Origin: Bacteroidaceae bacterium
GTDB taxonomy: Bacteria; Bacteroidota; Bacteroidia; Bacteroidales; Bacteroidaceae
Assembly (NCBI GenBank): GCA_030843315.1
Contig: JAUUPT010000045.1
Coordinates: forward strand, 1-34,116
DNA: 34,116 nt
Direction: 5' to 3'
The translations under genes and the position numbers were made by a program. The notes below the pieces were generated by a model. It had not been told where the DNA came from and made no database searches. It saw only the letters and a list, made by a program, of their open reading frames with translations. This document shows positions 8,228-15,112 of this stretch, in pieces. Positions within the stretch are counted from its first letter, which is position 1. Each line of letters starts with the position of its first letter.

Positions 8228-8854
8228 TCAAAATTTATAGTCAGGCATCGGTGGTCTTTTAAAGATACGTGGAAACACCAGTTCAAGCAGTTTGTCTACT
8301 GATTCCTTGACGCTCAACACCGAAGTATCGAGCGAAAGGTCGGGATGCGAGGGAGCTTCGAAAGGAGCGGAAATACCCGTAAAGTTCTTAATCTCCCCTT
8401 TGCGCGCTTTCGCATACAATCCTTTCACGTCTCGCCGCTCACATTCTTCGAGCGGAGTGCTGACATAAACTTCCAGGAAGTCATCCCGCCCGATGATATC
8501 AGCCGCCATTTCTCGAATCTCATTGTTGGGACTGATAAAAGCTGCAATCGTAATAATGCCTGTATCGATAAAAAGTTTAGAGACTTCGGCTATACGGCGG
8601 ATATTCTCTACGCGGTCGGCTTCCGAGAAACCCAGGTTATTGTTGATGCCACTGCGTATGTTATCACCATCCAGTATGCGGCAAAAGAAACCGCGTTTAT
8701 GCAACTCGCGCTCCAGTGCAATGGCTAAGGTACTTTTACCCGAACCGCTCAGTCCGGTAAACCACACCATCACGGCACGTTGTCCAAGCAATGCCTCCTT
8801 CTCTTTTCGGGAGAGCATCTTATCAAAAATAGGATATATATTATTCTCTGTCAT
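8228..8854 (-). CDS. cysC: Adenylylsulfate kinase (CysC)
   Basis: This 208-residue stand-alone APS kinase phosphorylates APS to PAPS, the sulfonate donor. The Walker A loop GLSGSGKST is at residues 34-42, followed by ILDGDNIRSGINNNLGFSEADRVENIRR (about 59-86), the DGDN/RxGLNxDLGFS-type APS-binding signature. Next comes AFISPNNEIRE and a lid region (KARKGEIKNFTGISAPFEAP). A short extra C-terminal tail (PRIFKRPPMPDYKF) is present. The start ATG 8854 is 7 bp after the permease stop. Confidence 0.96.
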   Translation of the reverse strand: MTENNIYPIFDKMLSRKEKEALLGQRAVMVWFTGLSGSGKSTLAIALERELHKRGFFCRILDGDNIRSGINNNLGFSEADRVENIRRIAEVSKLFIDTGIITIAAFISPNNEIREMAADIIGRDDFLEVYVSTPLEECERRDVKGLYAKARKGEIKNFTGISAPFEAPSHPDLSLDTSVLSVKESVDKLLELVFPRIFKRPPMPDYKF

Positions 8855-8861
8855 AACTTAA

Positions 8862-10415
8862 TTAAAAAGGCCAAATTATAGGGATTAAAAAGATAGATAT
8901 CAAGAATGTGATAATATTCAGCGGCAGTCCGATGCGCACAAAGTCAGTAAACTTATAGTTACCGATACCTTGAACAATCAGATTGGTCTGATAACCGATA
9001 GGCGTAGAGAAACTGGCTGATGCCGCCATGCAGATTACCACAAAGAAAGGCATCGGGCTGACTCCCATCTGTGCCGAAATAGATAGCGCCAGCGGGAAGG
9101 CAAGAGCCGCAGCCGCATTGTTGGTTATCAATTCCGTAAACAGGTTTGTGATGATAAACATCGCCGCCAGCAACACCTGGGGCCCGTAATGGTCGCTCAT
9201 ACCAATGATAAACCGTGCCACCACATCCGCCACCCCGGAGTTCACCATCGCCTTGCTGATAGCAAAAGCGCATGCAATGGTTATCAGAATATCCCAGGAA
9301 ATGTATTTGGTATATTTGCGGGCAGGGAATATCTTCGTCCACGCCATGATGATAGTCGTAATAGAAACAAAGAAGAACATATCCAGCTTAATGCCCGGAA
9401 ACGCCTCCTTCACCGCAGGCAGTTCACCCACCGTAGCTCCCGTAATCATCATAATCAGCAAGAACAGTGCAAACCAGCGCTTCTTCTTTCCGGGCACCGG
9501 TTCTGTATCCTTTCCATTTGCCAACAGCACGAATACAGATGATTCTCCCCATGTCTGCACAAAGGAGTCATCCGCCGTCACTACCAGCGTATCGCCTTCG
9601 CGCAGATATTCATTCTCCAGATTCTGCGAAAGAATCTGTCCGCCCCGCTTGATTTCCTTTACTTCAGCCCCGTAATGGCGTTCGAAGTTAAAATCGCCGA
9701 GCTTCTTGTTAATACCCGGGAACCGGGGACCGAGCACCGCCTCCACGCGATGCAAATCACCCTCTTCCTTCGGTTCTTCTTCCTGATTGGCAGCATCCGT
9801 ACGAACATCGGGCAGCAACTTCGAAGAGAAAGCAAACAAATAAACGATACCTGCAATAGCGATGAAGATTCCCACTTTGCCCAGTTCGAACATCGTGAAG
9901 CCCTCATACCCGGCATCCAATATCATGCCATGCACCACCAGGTTGGTCGATGTACCTATCAGCGTACATATACCGCCCAGAATCGTCACGTAAGAAAGAG
10001 GTATCAAAAACTTAGTCGCCGGAAGCTTCACCGATTCCGCCCACCGCTTGATGATAGGAGCGAAGATAACCACCACCGGCGTATTATTCAGAAAAGCGGA
10101 AATGAAAGAAATCGTCGGCAGCATACGCACTTGCGCCTTGAAAACCGTAGTTTTACCATGTGGAAGCAGCCTCTTTATAATCTGTCCCAATGCGCCCGAC
10201 TGCCGGATACCTTCGCTCACCAGGAATAACAAGGCAACCGTAATCATCCCCTTATTGCTGAATCCTTCCAGCATCTCCTTAGGCGTCAATATACCCGCGC
10301 ACAAAAATAGCACCACTACCGAAAACAGCACCATGCCCGGACGCATCTTGTCCAGCACCAGTGCAATCACCATACCCAGCAGCGCCAATAGCACAAACAG
10401 TATTTCGAATGTCAT
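8862..10415 (-). CDS. SLC13/DASS-family sodium:sulfate-type permease with RCK_C-like insert
   Basis: This 517-residue polytopic inner-membrane protein has roughly a dozen hydrophobic segments. Paired DASS signatures are present: FLNNTPVVVIFAPI with GTSTNLVVHG in the first half, and LITNNAAAALAFPLAL with TPIGYQTNLIVQG in the second. Between the halves (about residues 215-300) is a soluble domain with EVKEIKRGGQILSQNLEN and LREGDTLVVTAD, resembling a TrkA-C/RCK_C regulatory domain. The family moves anions such as sulfate or dicarboxylates with sodium. Its position between cysQ and cysC argues for sulfate. It starts 13 bp after cysQ. Confidence 0.88.
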   Translation of the reverse strand: MTFEILFVLLALLGMVIALVLDKMRPGMVLFSVVVLFLCAGILTPKEMLEGFSNKGMITVALLFLVSEGIRQSGALGQIIKRLLPHGKTTVFKAQVRMLPTISFISAFLNNTPVVVIFAPIIKRWAESVKLPATKFLIPLSYVTILGGICTLIGTSTNLVVHGMILDAGYEGFTMFELGKVGIFIAIAGIVYLFAFSSKLLPDVRTDAANQEEEPKEEGDLHRVEAVLGPRFPGINKKLGDFNFERHYGAEVKEIKRGGQILSQNLENEYLREGDTLVVTADDSFVQTWGESSVFVLLANGKDTEPVPGKKKRWFALFLLIMMITGATVGELPAVKEAFPGIKLDMFFFVSITTIIMAWTKIFPARKYTKYISWDILITIACAFAISKAMVNSGVADVVARFIIGMSDHYGPQVLLAAMFIITNLFTELITNNAAAALAFPLALSISAQMGVSPMPFFVVICMAASASFSTPIGYQTNLIVQGIGNYKFTDFVRIGLPLNIITFLISIFLIPIIWPF

Positions 10416-10428
10416 ACGGATCGTCGTT

Positions 10429-11247
10429 TTATTTGGTATACTTGGACTTCACTATAAACCACGGATTCAGCAAATTCTCCTTATTATATTGCAAAGGCTC
10501 TGTTCCTCCTGCCTGATACACCTCCATACCGGCAGCACGCGCTATGGCATGTCCGGCAGCAGTGTCCCACTCCATCGTAGGGGCAAAGCGAGGATATACA
10601 TCTGCTTTACCTTCGGCCACTAAACATATTTTAATAGAACTTCCGCTGGATATCAGTTCAACATCCGTATGCTGATGTTTCATTTCTTCAATATAGGCTT
10701 CCGTCTCGGGAGTCAGGTGCGAGCGGGAAGCTACAATTACAAACTTGTTACGCGTTCCCATCTCCGGCAACCGTGTAGCAGCGGCTATCAGCCCATCCAA
10801 CGACGTTTCACCACACACCGTTATGTCCGAAAGTTTATAAGCACCCCATCCTTCTGCACCGAAATAGAGTTCACGCTTCACCGGCAGATATATCACTCCC
10901 ATTACAGGAACCGAATTCCGTACCAAAGCGATATTCACCGTGAATTCGCCATTCCGCTTGATGAACTCCTTTGTTCCATCCAGTGGGTCTACAATCCACA
11001 ATGTCTCCCACTCCCGCCGTTCTTGATAAGGCAAGTGCTTGCCCTCTTCGCTCAGCAGCGGAAAGGGTGTATCGCCCAGGCATCGGCTGATCGTCTCATG
11101 CGCCATGCGGTCGGCAATGGTAAGCGGAGAGTTATCCGCTTTTTTTTCTATCTGGAAGTCGGATGCCGGATCTTCGTAGATGGCGAGTATCTTCTCGCCG
11201 GCACGCAGGGCGGCATCCATCGCTTTTAACATATATCGTCGTTCCAT
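10429..11247 (-). CDS. cysQ: 3'(2'),5'-bisphosphate nucleotidase (CysQ)
   Basis: This 272-residue inositol-monophosphatase-fold enzyme hydrolyses PAP, the by-product of sulfotransferases, to AMP and phosphate. Metal-site motifs are LLSEEG (64-69) and WIVDPLDGTKEF (84-95), with the downstream MEWDTAAGHAIARAAG motif that binds the third acidic ligand. It is the first gene of the operon, directly behind the promoter. PAP inhibits sulfotransferases, so its inclusion fits an operon that consumes PAPS by group transfer. Confidence 0.95.
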   Translation of the reverse strand: MERRYMLKAMDAALRAGEKILAIYEDPASDFQIEKKADNSPLTIADRMAHETISRCLGDTPFPLLSEEGKHLPYQERREWETLWIVDPLDGTKEFIKRNGEFTVNIALVRNSVPVMGVIYLPVKRELYFGAEGWGAYKLSDITVCGETSLDGLIAAATRLPEMGTRNKFVIVASRSHLTPETEAYIEEMKHQHTDVELISSGSSIKICLVAEGKADVYPRFAPTMEWDTAAGHAIARAAGMEVYQAGGTEPLQYNKENLLNPWFIVKSKYTK

Positions 11248-11273
11248 ACTATATTGTTCTTATAGAAGTAACG

Positions 11274-11281
11274 CAAAATTA
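11274..11281 (-). promoter_or_regulatory. -7 box of the cysQ-to-PCMD operon
   Basis: TAATTTTG on the minus strand matches TAnnTTTG, with transcription expected to start near 11267, about 20 nt before the cysQ ATG. A good -33 TTTG is not present; the nearest pieces are ACTT/CTTT 18-19 bp upstream. Confidence 0.55.
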
Positions 11282-11384
11282 AAAACTTTTCTTCGTCTGA
11301 AAGTTTCCGCATATCGTTTTATAACTTCTTTTATACGAAAGGGAGATGTTTATAAGTACTTTTCACACCCTCAACCCACCGGAC

Positions 11385-11416
11385 ACAAAAAAGGCAGTAA
11401 CTTCCCAGTTACTGCC
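11385..11416 (-). terminator. Terminator of the SPOR lipoprotein gene
   Basis: A perfect 9-bp stem GGCAGTAAC/GTTACTGCC with a 6-nt loop is followed on the minus strand by TTTTTTGTG. It separates this gene from the cysQ promoter. Confidence 0.9.
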
Positions 11417-11465
11417 CAGTTTTGAAAGGAATACTCCTTTCTATGAATTACCAAAAAGAATTCTA

Positions 11466-11966
11466 TTAATGGATGCGATAGAGCAACCAAGCACCCTGGA
11501 AGTCCTTACGGTTGGGGTATTTAGCTTTAAACGCATCACGTGCATCAGCAGCCGAAGCTCTGTCGTCGAAGGTGTTCACAATAACGCGATACATAGCAGC
11601 CTCTGCATTGAATGCAATTACTGCATCGTAACCTGCATCATCCAGGAAGTTCTTCAGGTTCTCAGCATTCGCCTTCACACCGAAGCTACCGCAGACAACG
11701 CTATAAGCCTTCAGGCCATCAACACCCGAAACAACCGTCAGTTTCTCCTGGCGTACACCTGCCGGAGCGCTTTCTATTACCTTTGCCTCTACCGGAGCAG
11801 ACACTACCGGAGAAACTTCTTCTACCGGAGCAGTCGTTTGCGGCTCTGCCAACTCTTGCTGTTTTGCTTTCTCGTATGCTTTCTTATAAGCACTTTCACT
11901 TGATTTACAAGAAGAGAATGCCAAAGCAATGCAGACTCCCATTCCCAGTACAATTAATTTTTTCAT
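11466..11966 (-). CDS. SPOR-domain lipoprotein
   Basis: The product is 166 residues. A lipoprotein signal with FSSC places the lipidated Cys at residue 20. A hydrophilic linker rich in Ala, Pro, Glu and Val (about 25-80) leads to a SPOR domain (about 84-160): LKAYSVVCGSFGVKANAENLKNFL, then YDAVIAFNAEAAMYRVIV, and DFQGAWLLYRIH at the end. SPOR domains bind glycan strands stripped of stem peptides, usually at division sites, so an envelope role near peptidoglycan is likely. It is monocistronic, with its own promoter and terminator, and divergent from the helicase gene. Confidence 0.88.
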   Translation of the reverse strand: MKKLIVLGMGVCIALAFSSCKSSESAYKKAYEKAKQQELAEPQTTAPVEEVSPVVSAPVEAKVIESAPAGVRQEKLTVVSGVDGLKAYSVVCGSFGVKANAENLKNFLDDAGYDAVIAFNAEAAMYRVIVNTFDDRASAADARDAFKAKYPNRKDFQGAWLLYRIH

Positions 11967-12041
11967 CTTTCCTATTGTTTTTTTGTTAGTAAATTCTGTG
12001 TCTATTCCTACCTCTTTATCTTAGGTTTTTCAAATATGCAA

Positions 12042-12049
12042 CAAAAGTA
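12042..12049 (-). promoter_or_regulatory. Candidate -7 box for the SPOR lipoprotein gene
   Basis: TACTTTTG on the minus strand matches TAnnTTTG and would give a leader of about 69 nt. No clear -33 element is seen. Confidence 0.4.
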
Positions 12050-12136
12050 CACCATAACGCACAATTATCGCCCCGTTACCTTAGTTAAATATAATTAAAG
12101 CCCGCTATAAAAAGAGATTTCCCGAAAGACTTACCG

Positions 12137-12144
12137 TATCTTTG
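12137..12144 (+). promoter_or_regulatory. Candidate -7 box for the DEAD-box helicase gene
   Basis: TATCTTTG fits TAnnTTTG and would start transcription near 12151, about 35 nt before ATG 12186. This makes the GTG at 12162 a poorer start. The -33 region shows only TTTC. Confidence 0.5.
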
Positions 12145-12185
12145 TCAGATATAAACAGAGCGTGAGGCTCAACTTAATTGATTAC

Positions 12186-13457
12186 ATGACATTTGAAAAT
12201 TTAAAACTGATAGAGCCGATATTGAAGGCTCTTCAAGAAGAAGGGTACACTACCCCCACTCCGATTCAGGAGAAATCTATCCCCATATTGCTTCAAGGAA
12301 AAGACTTATTAGGATGTGCTCAAACCGGAACAGGCAAAACTGCCGCTTTCTCCATCCCCATCCTGCAAAAGTTATACAAGACGGATAATCGCAAAAGCAT
12401 AAAAGCCCTGATACTGACTCCCACCCGCGAGTTGGCTATACAGATAGGCGAAAGTTTCGAAGCATACGGGAAGTACACCGGACTGAGACATGCCGTCATC
12501 TTCGGCGGTGTAGGCCAAAAACCGCAAACCGACGAACTGAAGCGTGGCGTACAGATACTGATTGCCACTCCGGGACGTTTGCAGGATTTAATCACCCAGG
12601 GCTTCATCAACCTCAAAGCACTCGAATTCTTTGTACTGGACGAAGCGGACCGCATGCTCGACATGGGTTTCATCCACGACATCCGCCGCATCCTGAAGCT
12701 GATTCCCGCCCGCCGGCAGACGCTCTTCTTCTCGGCAACCATGCCGCCCGAAATTGAGACGCTGGCAAACTCCATGCTCACCGATCCCGAGAAAGTGGAA
12801 GTCACACCGGCTTCATCTACCGTCGACACCATCTCGCAGGCAGTCTACTTCGTAGAAAAGAACGAGAAGAAAGACCTGCTGATCCATCTGCTGAAAAGTC
12901 CCACCATCGAATCCGTACTGATATTCACCCGTACCAAGTACGGAGCGGACAAACTGGCACGCACCCTCAACAAAGCGGGCATAGGAGCAGAAGCTATCCA
13001 CGGCAACAAGTCGCAGAACGCCCGCCAGCGTGCATTGAACGGTTTCAAGAGTCACGAGCTGCGTGTACTGATAGCAACCGACATCGCCGCACGCGGCATC
13101 GATGTAGACCAACTCTCCCACGTCATCAACTACGAACTGCCCAACATCCCCGAAACCTACGTGCACCGCATCGGACGTACCGGACGCGCCGGACACGACG
13201 GCATCGCCCTTTCCTTCTGCGAATCGGAAGAACTGCCGTATCTGAAGGATATCCAAAAGCTGATAGGCAAAACCATCCCGGTCATCAAAGACCATCCGTT
13301 CGTCACCGTTGCAGGTGCAAAGGCGCAGGAGGTAAAAACCGAAGAGATAAAAGCCAAAGCGAAAGAGAACAAAAAGTACCGCGGCAGCCGTTCCAACGGC
13401 GATTTCTGGAGAAGAAAGAAGCAGACTCCGCAAGGCGAGGCCAAGAAGAGAAGCTAA
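12186..13457 (+). CDS. DEAD-box ATP-dependent RNA helicase (RhlE-like)
   Basis: The product is 423 residues from ATG 12186; an upstream GTG at 12162 would add eight residues of no family value. All core motifs are present in order: Q motif TPIQEKSIP, Walker A AQTGTGKT (45-52), PTRELA (79-84), DEAD (152-155) in VLDEADRMLDMGF, SAT (183-185), then ESVLIFTRTKYGADKLA, TDIAARGIDV and HRIGRTGRAGHDG. The tail after about residue 370 is Lys/Arg-rich (AKAKENKKYRGSRSNGDFWRRKKQ), as in RhlE/DeaD-type helicases that remodel ribosomal or messenger RNA. It is a single-gene unit. Downstream is a long structured intergenic region without a clear simple terminator. Confidence 0.95.
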   Translation: MTFENLKLIEPILKALQEEGYTTPTPIQEKSIPILLQGKDLLGCAQTGTGKTAAFSIPILQKLYKTDNRKSIKALILTPTRELAIQIGESFEAYGKYTGLRHAVIFGGVGQKPQTDELKRGVQILIATPGRLQDLITQGFINLKALEFFVLDEADRMLDMGFIHDIRRILKLIPARRQTLFFSATMPPEIETLANSMLTDPEKVEVTPASSTVDTISQAVYFVEKNEKKDLLIHLLKSPTIESVLIFTRTKYGADKLARTLNKAGIGAEAIHGNKSQNARQRALNGFKSHELRVLIATDIAARGIDVDQLSHVINYELPNIPETYVHRIGRTGRAGHDGIALSFCESEELPYLKDIQKLIGKTIPVIKDHPFVTVAGAKAQEVKTEEIKAKAKENKKYRGSRSNGDFWRRKKQTPQGEAKKRS

Positions 13458-13482
13458 ATCCAAAAAAAAGTTTTCATCCATT

Positions 13483-13587
13483 TTACTCTCATACTCTCAT
13501 ACTTCTTCTGTGTTCCTTTATTCATCGGCTATAGCGCTATGATAGGAACCCTGAGGGCAGTATGAGAGTAACTTTTTACCCTCATAC
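13483..13587. repeat. Nested, mutually exclusive inverted repeats
   Basis: TTACTCTCATAC (13483-13494) is perfectly complementary to GTATGAGAGTAA (13560-13571). The same right arm can instead fold locally with TTACCCTCATAC (13576-13587, one mismatch, 4-nt loop). An 8-bp tandem repeat (TACTCTCA twice) lies in the left arm, and a palindrome ATAGCGCTAT (13531-13540) sits in the loop. Confidence 0.7.
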
Positions 13588-13689
13588 CCGATCGGCGTTG
13601 ACTATTTCCCCCTGTTCCCTCTATCAACCTCTCTGCCTCTTAGGTGCAAACCACACACCTTTTCCCCGCTAACCAACTGTATTCGTTAC

Positions 13690-13930
13690 GTTTATCCCTT
13701 GTATTCATGCTGTAAAAGCCTTATGTTTGTTGCGTAAAAGCCTTCTCTTTATTTCTTGCCCACGTTCGTGGTTCATCTTACTCACGTACGTGATTCGCTT
13801 TACCCACAACTGTGATTCATCTTCCCCACAGTCGTGGGTAACTAATATACATAAGGCATTAACAAGACAAAGACAAGGCTTTTACGCAACAAACATAAGG
13901 CTTTTGCAGAATAGAAACAGGGCATTTACG
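13690..13930. repeat. Eleven-point 22-bp lattice of sites with palindromic core and inverted flanks
   Basis: The middle block has four palindromic sites centred at 13765.5, 13787.5, 13809.5 and 13831.5 (CCACGTTCGTGG, TCACGTACGTGA, CCACAACTGTGA, CCACAGTCGTGG). The right block has AAGGC/AGGGC motifs starting at 13853, 13875, 13897 and 13919. The left block has the reverse motif GCCTT or CCCTT ending at 13700, 13722 and 13744. All eleven points fall on one 22-bp register. A 31-bp perfect inverted repeat (13714-13744 with 13875-13905) is centred exactly on the third palindrome. Confidence 0.85.
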
Positions 13931-14122
13931 GGGAAAATATGCAGGATAAAGGTGACAAACAAGGCTCATTTCGAGAAAAACTCTACTTCACCACGAGGTA
14001 TTACATACAGAAAACCGCGAACATACTGCAAACAAGATGATAGAATGCGTAGAAACATGGGAGACAAAGACATAAAGCAGAAAAAAAACAGGGAATGCGA
14101 ACAATCTTTCAAAAAAAATTGT

Positions 14123-14130
14123 TAGTTTTG
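14123..14130 (+). promoter_or_regulatory. -7 box for the YtxH-like/holin-like/unknown cassette
   Basis: TAGTTTTG matches TAnnTTTG and predicts a transcript start near 14137, with a leader of about 30 nt containing AAAGGA upstream of ATG 14166. The -33 box is weak. Confidence 0.5.
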
Positions 14131-14165
14131 CTACATGAACCTCTAAAAAAGAAAGGAACAACATT

Positions 14166-14372
14166 ATGAAAGGATTGAATGTATTAGCAGCTTTCTTGGG
14201 TGGTGCCGCAGTTGGTGCAGCCCTTGGTATCTTATTTGCCCCCGAAAAGGGCGAGGACACCCGTAGTAAAATCGTAGAAATACTTCGCAAGAAAGGCATC
14301 CGTCTGAACCGAAGCGAGATGGAAGACCTGGTAGATGAAATTGCTGCCGAGATTAAAGGCGAAGCAGAATAA
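14166..14372 (+). CDS. YtxH-like small membrane protein
   Basis: The product is 68 residues. A Gly/Ala-rich transmembrane segment (about residues 5-24, AAFLGGAAVGAALGILFAPEKG) is followed by a charged helix (GEDTRSKIVEILRKKG) and an acidic C-terminal helix. The Gly/Ala helix plus APxxG and TR motifs are the hallmark of YtxH-domain proteins, small membrane proteins often linked to stress and of unknown mechanism. It is the first gene of a three-gene unit, 21 bp before the holin-like gene. Confidence 0.8.
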   Translation: MKGLNVLAAFLGGAAVGAALGILFAPEKGEDTRSKIVEILRKKGIRLNRSEMEDLVDEIAAEIKGEAE

Positions 14373-14393
14373 GACCCTTAATACAGAACCACC

Positions 14394-14753
14394 ATGTTTG
14401 CGGACGACAAAAGTATCGAAAATATGCAGCAGCTATTCCGTGAGTTCAGGAAATATCTGGAACTGCAAAAAGAATATACCAAGCTGGAAGTTACGGAGAA
14501 ACTATCCAAGTTGCTCTCCACACTCCTGTTGGTATTACTGGTTGTAATCCTCGGCGTAGTGGTTCTGTTTCACCTCTCCTTTACGCTGGTCTATATCCTG
14601 GCACCACTGGTAGGCGGACTGATGGCAAGCTTTGCCCTCATCGCCCTTTTTCATGTCCTACTCATTGTCTTGCTTGTATTATTCCGCAAGAAGCTCATTA
14701 TAGACCCGACCGTAAAATTCATTGCGGGACTATTCTTAGACTCATCCCACTAA
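14394..14753 (+). CDS. Phage-holin-family-like membrane protein
   Basis: The product is 119 residues. A hydrophilic, heptad-like N-terminus (IENMQQLFREFRKYLELQKEYTKLEVTEKL) leads to two long hydrophobic segments (about 42-66 and 68-97) separated by a short turn. A basic FRKKLIIDPTVKF tail follows. This two-helix layout with an amphipathic N-terminal helix matches the proteins annotated as phage holin family (Phage_holin_3_6-like) in many chromosomes. There, YtxH-like genes are common neighbours. No endolysin or phage gene is nearby, so a lysis role is unlikely and a membrane or stress role is more probable. Confidence 0.7.
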   Translation: MFADDKSIENMQQLFREFRKYLELQKEYTKLEVTEKLSKLLSTLLLVLLVVILGVVVLFHLSFTLVYILAPLVGGLMASFALIALFHVLLIVLLVLFRKKLIIDPTVKFIAGLFLDSSH

Positions 14754-14760
14754 ATACCGA

Positions 14761-15036
14761 ATGCTCATGGATAATACTCCCGATACCGCCACCTTCCCCG
14801 CCACTCTAGAAAGCATAGCCGAAAGAAAAGCAGCCTTGCTGCAACAAATCCGTGGACAGAAAGAGGCAATGACCGACCTGACACAGGAAATCTTTGCTCC
14901 CCTCGCTCCTGCCACCAACAAGGCAAGCGCCATGATGAGAGCATTCAATACCGGCATGGCAGTCTTTGACGGAGTGATGCTGGGCGTGAAGCTGATGAAA
15001 AAATTCAGAATGCTGTTCGGGGTAAGAAGAAGATAA
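14761..15036 (+). CDS. Small protein of unknown function
   Basis: The product is 91 residues from ATG 14761, or 89 from ATG 14767. It begins 7 bp after the holin-like gene. The N-terminal half is a charged helix (LESIAERKAALLQQIRGQKEAMTDLTQEIF). The C-terminal half is a mostly hydrophobic amphipathic helix (MMRAFNTGMAVFDGVMLGVKLMKKF) ending in GVRRR. No domain is recognised. It is the last gene of the cassette, and its position and composition suggest a membrane-associated partner of the two upstream proteins. Confidence 0.75.
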   Translation: MLMDNTPDTATFPATLESIAERKAALLQQIRGQKEAMTDLTQEIFAPLAPATNKASAMMRAFNTGMAVFDGVMLGVKLMKKFRMLFGVRRR

Positions 15037-15047
15037 GCCATAAAGAT

Positions 15048-15089
15048 AAAAATCAAGGGGGCGCAGTACAATTGCGCCCCTTGATTTTT
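15048..15089. terminator. Bidirectional terminator between the small cassette and manA
   Basis: A long stem pairs AAAAATCAAGGGG-CGCA with TGCGCCCCTTGATTTTT (one bulged G, short loop). It ends in T5 on the plus strand and has five As on the left that give a T-run on the minus strand, so it serves the convergent genes on both sides. Confidence 0.92.
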
Positions 15090-15112
15090 ATGTTAGTCTA
15101 TAAACTAAGACC

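Larger units (their letters stand above)
13458..14122. other. Long non-coding region with nested dyads and a 22-bp lattice
   Basis: No supported gene lies here. From left to right it holds an A-run after the helicase stop, nested inverted repeats (13483-13587), a pyrimidine-rich stretch (about 13596-13667) and the 22-bp lattice (13690-13930). An A-rich stretch then leads to the YtxH-gene promoter. A 132-codon plus-strand frame (13727-14125) runs through the repeats and is not credible as a gene. Confidence 0.65.

Noticed and set aside
5833..11247. Assimilatory sulfate reduction (cysteine) operon
   Set aside because: No PAPS reductase or sulfite reductase is present, while a sulfotransferase and a PAP phosphatase are.
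13714..13905. Insertion sequence or MITE bounded by the 31-bp inverted repeat
   Set aside because: There is no transposase, no target-site duplication at the ends, and the repeats are part of the wider 22-bp register extending beyond them.
13690..13930. CRISPR array
   Set aside because: The spacing is 22 bp centre to centre with changing palindromes and no constant repeat plus unique spacers; no cas genes nearby.
13727..14125. 132-codon plus-strand frame across the 22-bp lattice
   Set aside because: It runs through inverted and tandem repeats, and its composition reflects the repeats instead of a protein.
14394..14753. Prophage lysis gene
   Set aside because: No endolysin, spanin or other phage genes occur in the window; the neighbours are housekeeping-type genes.
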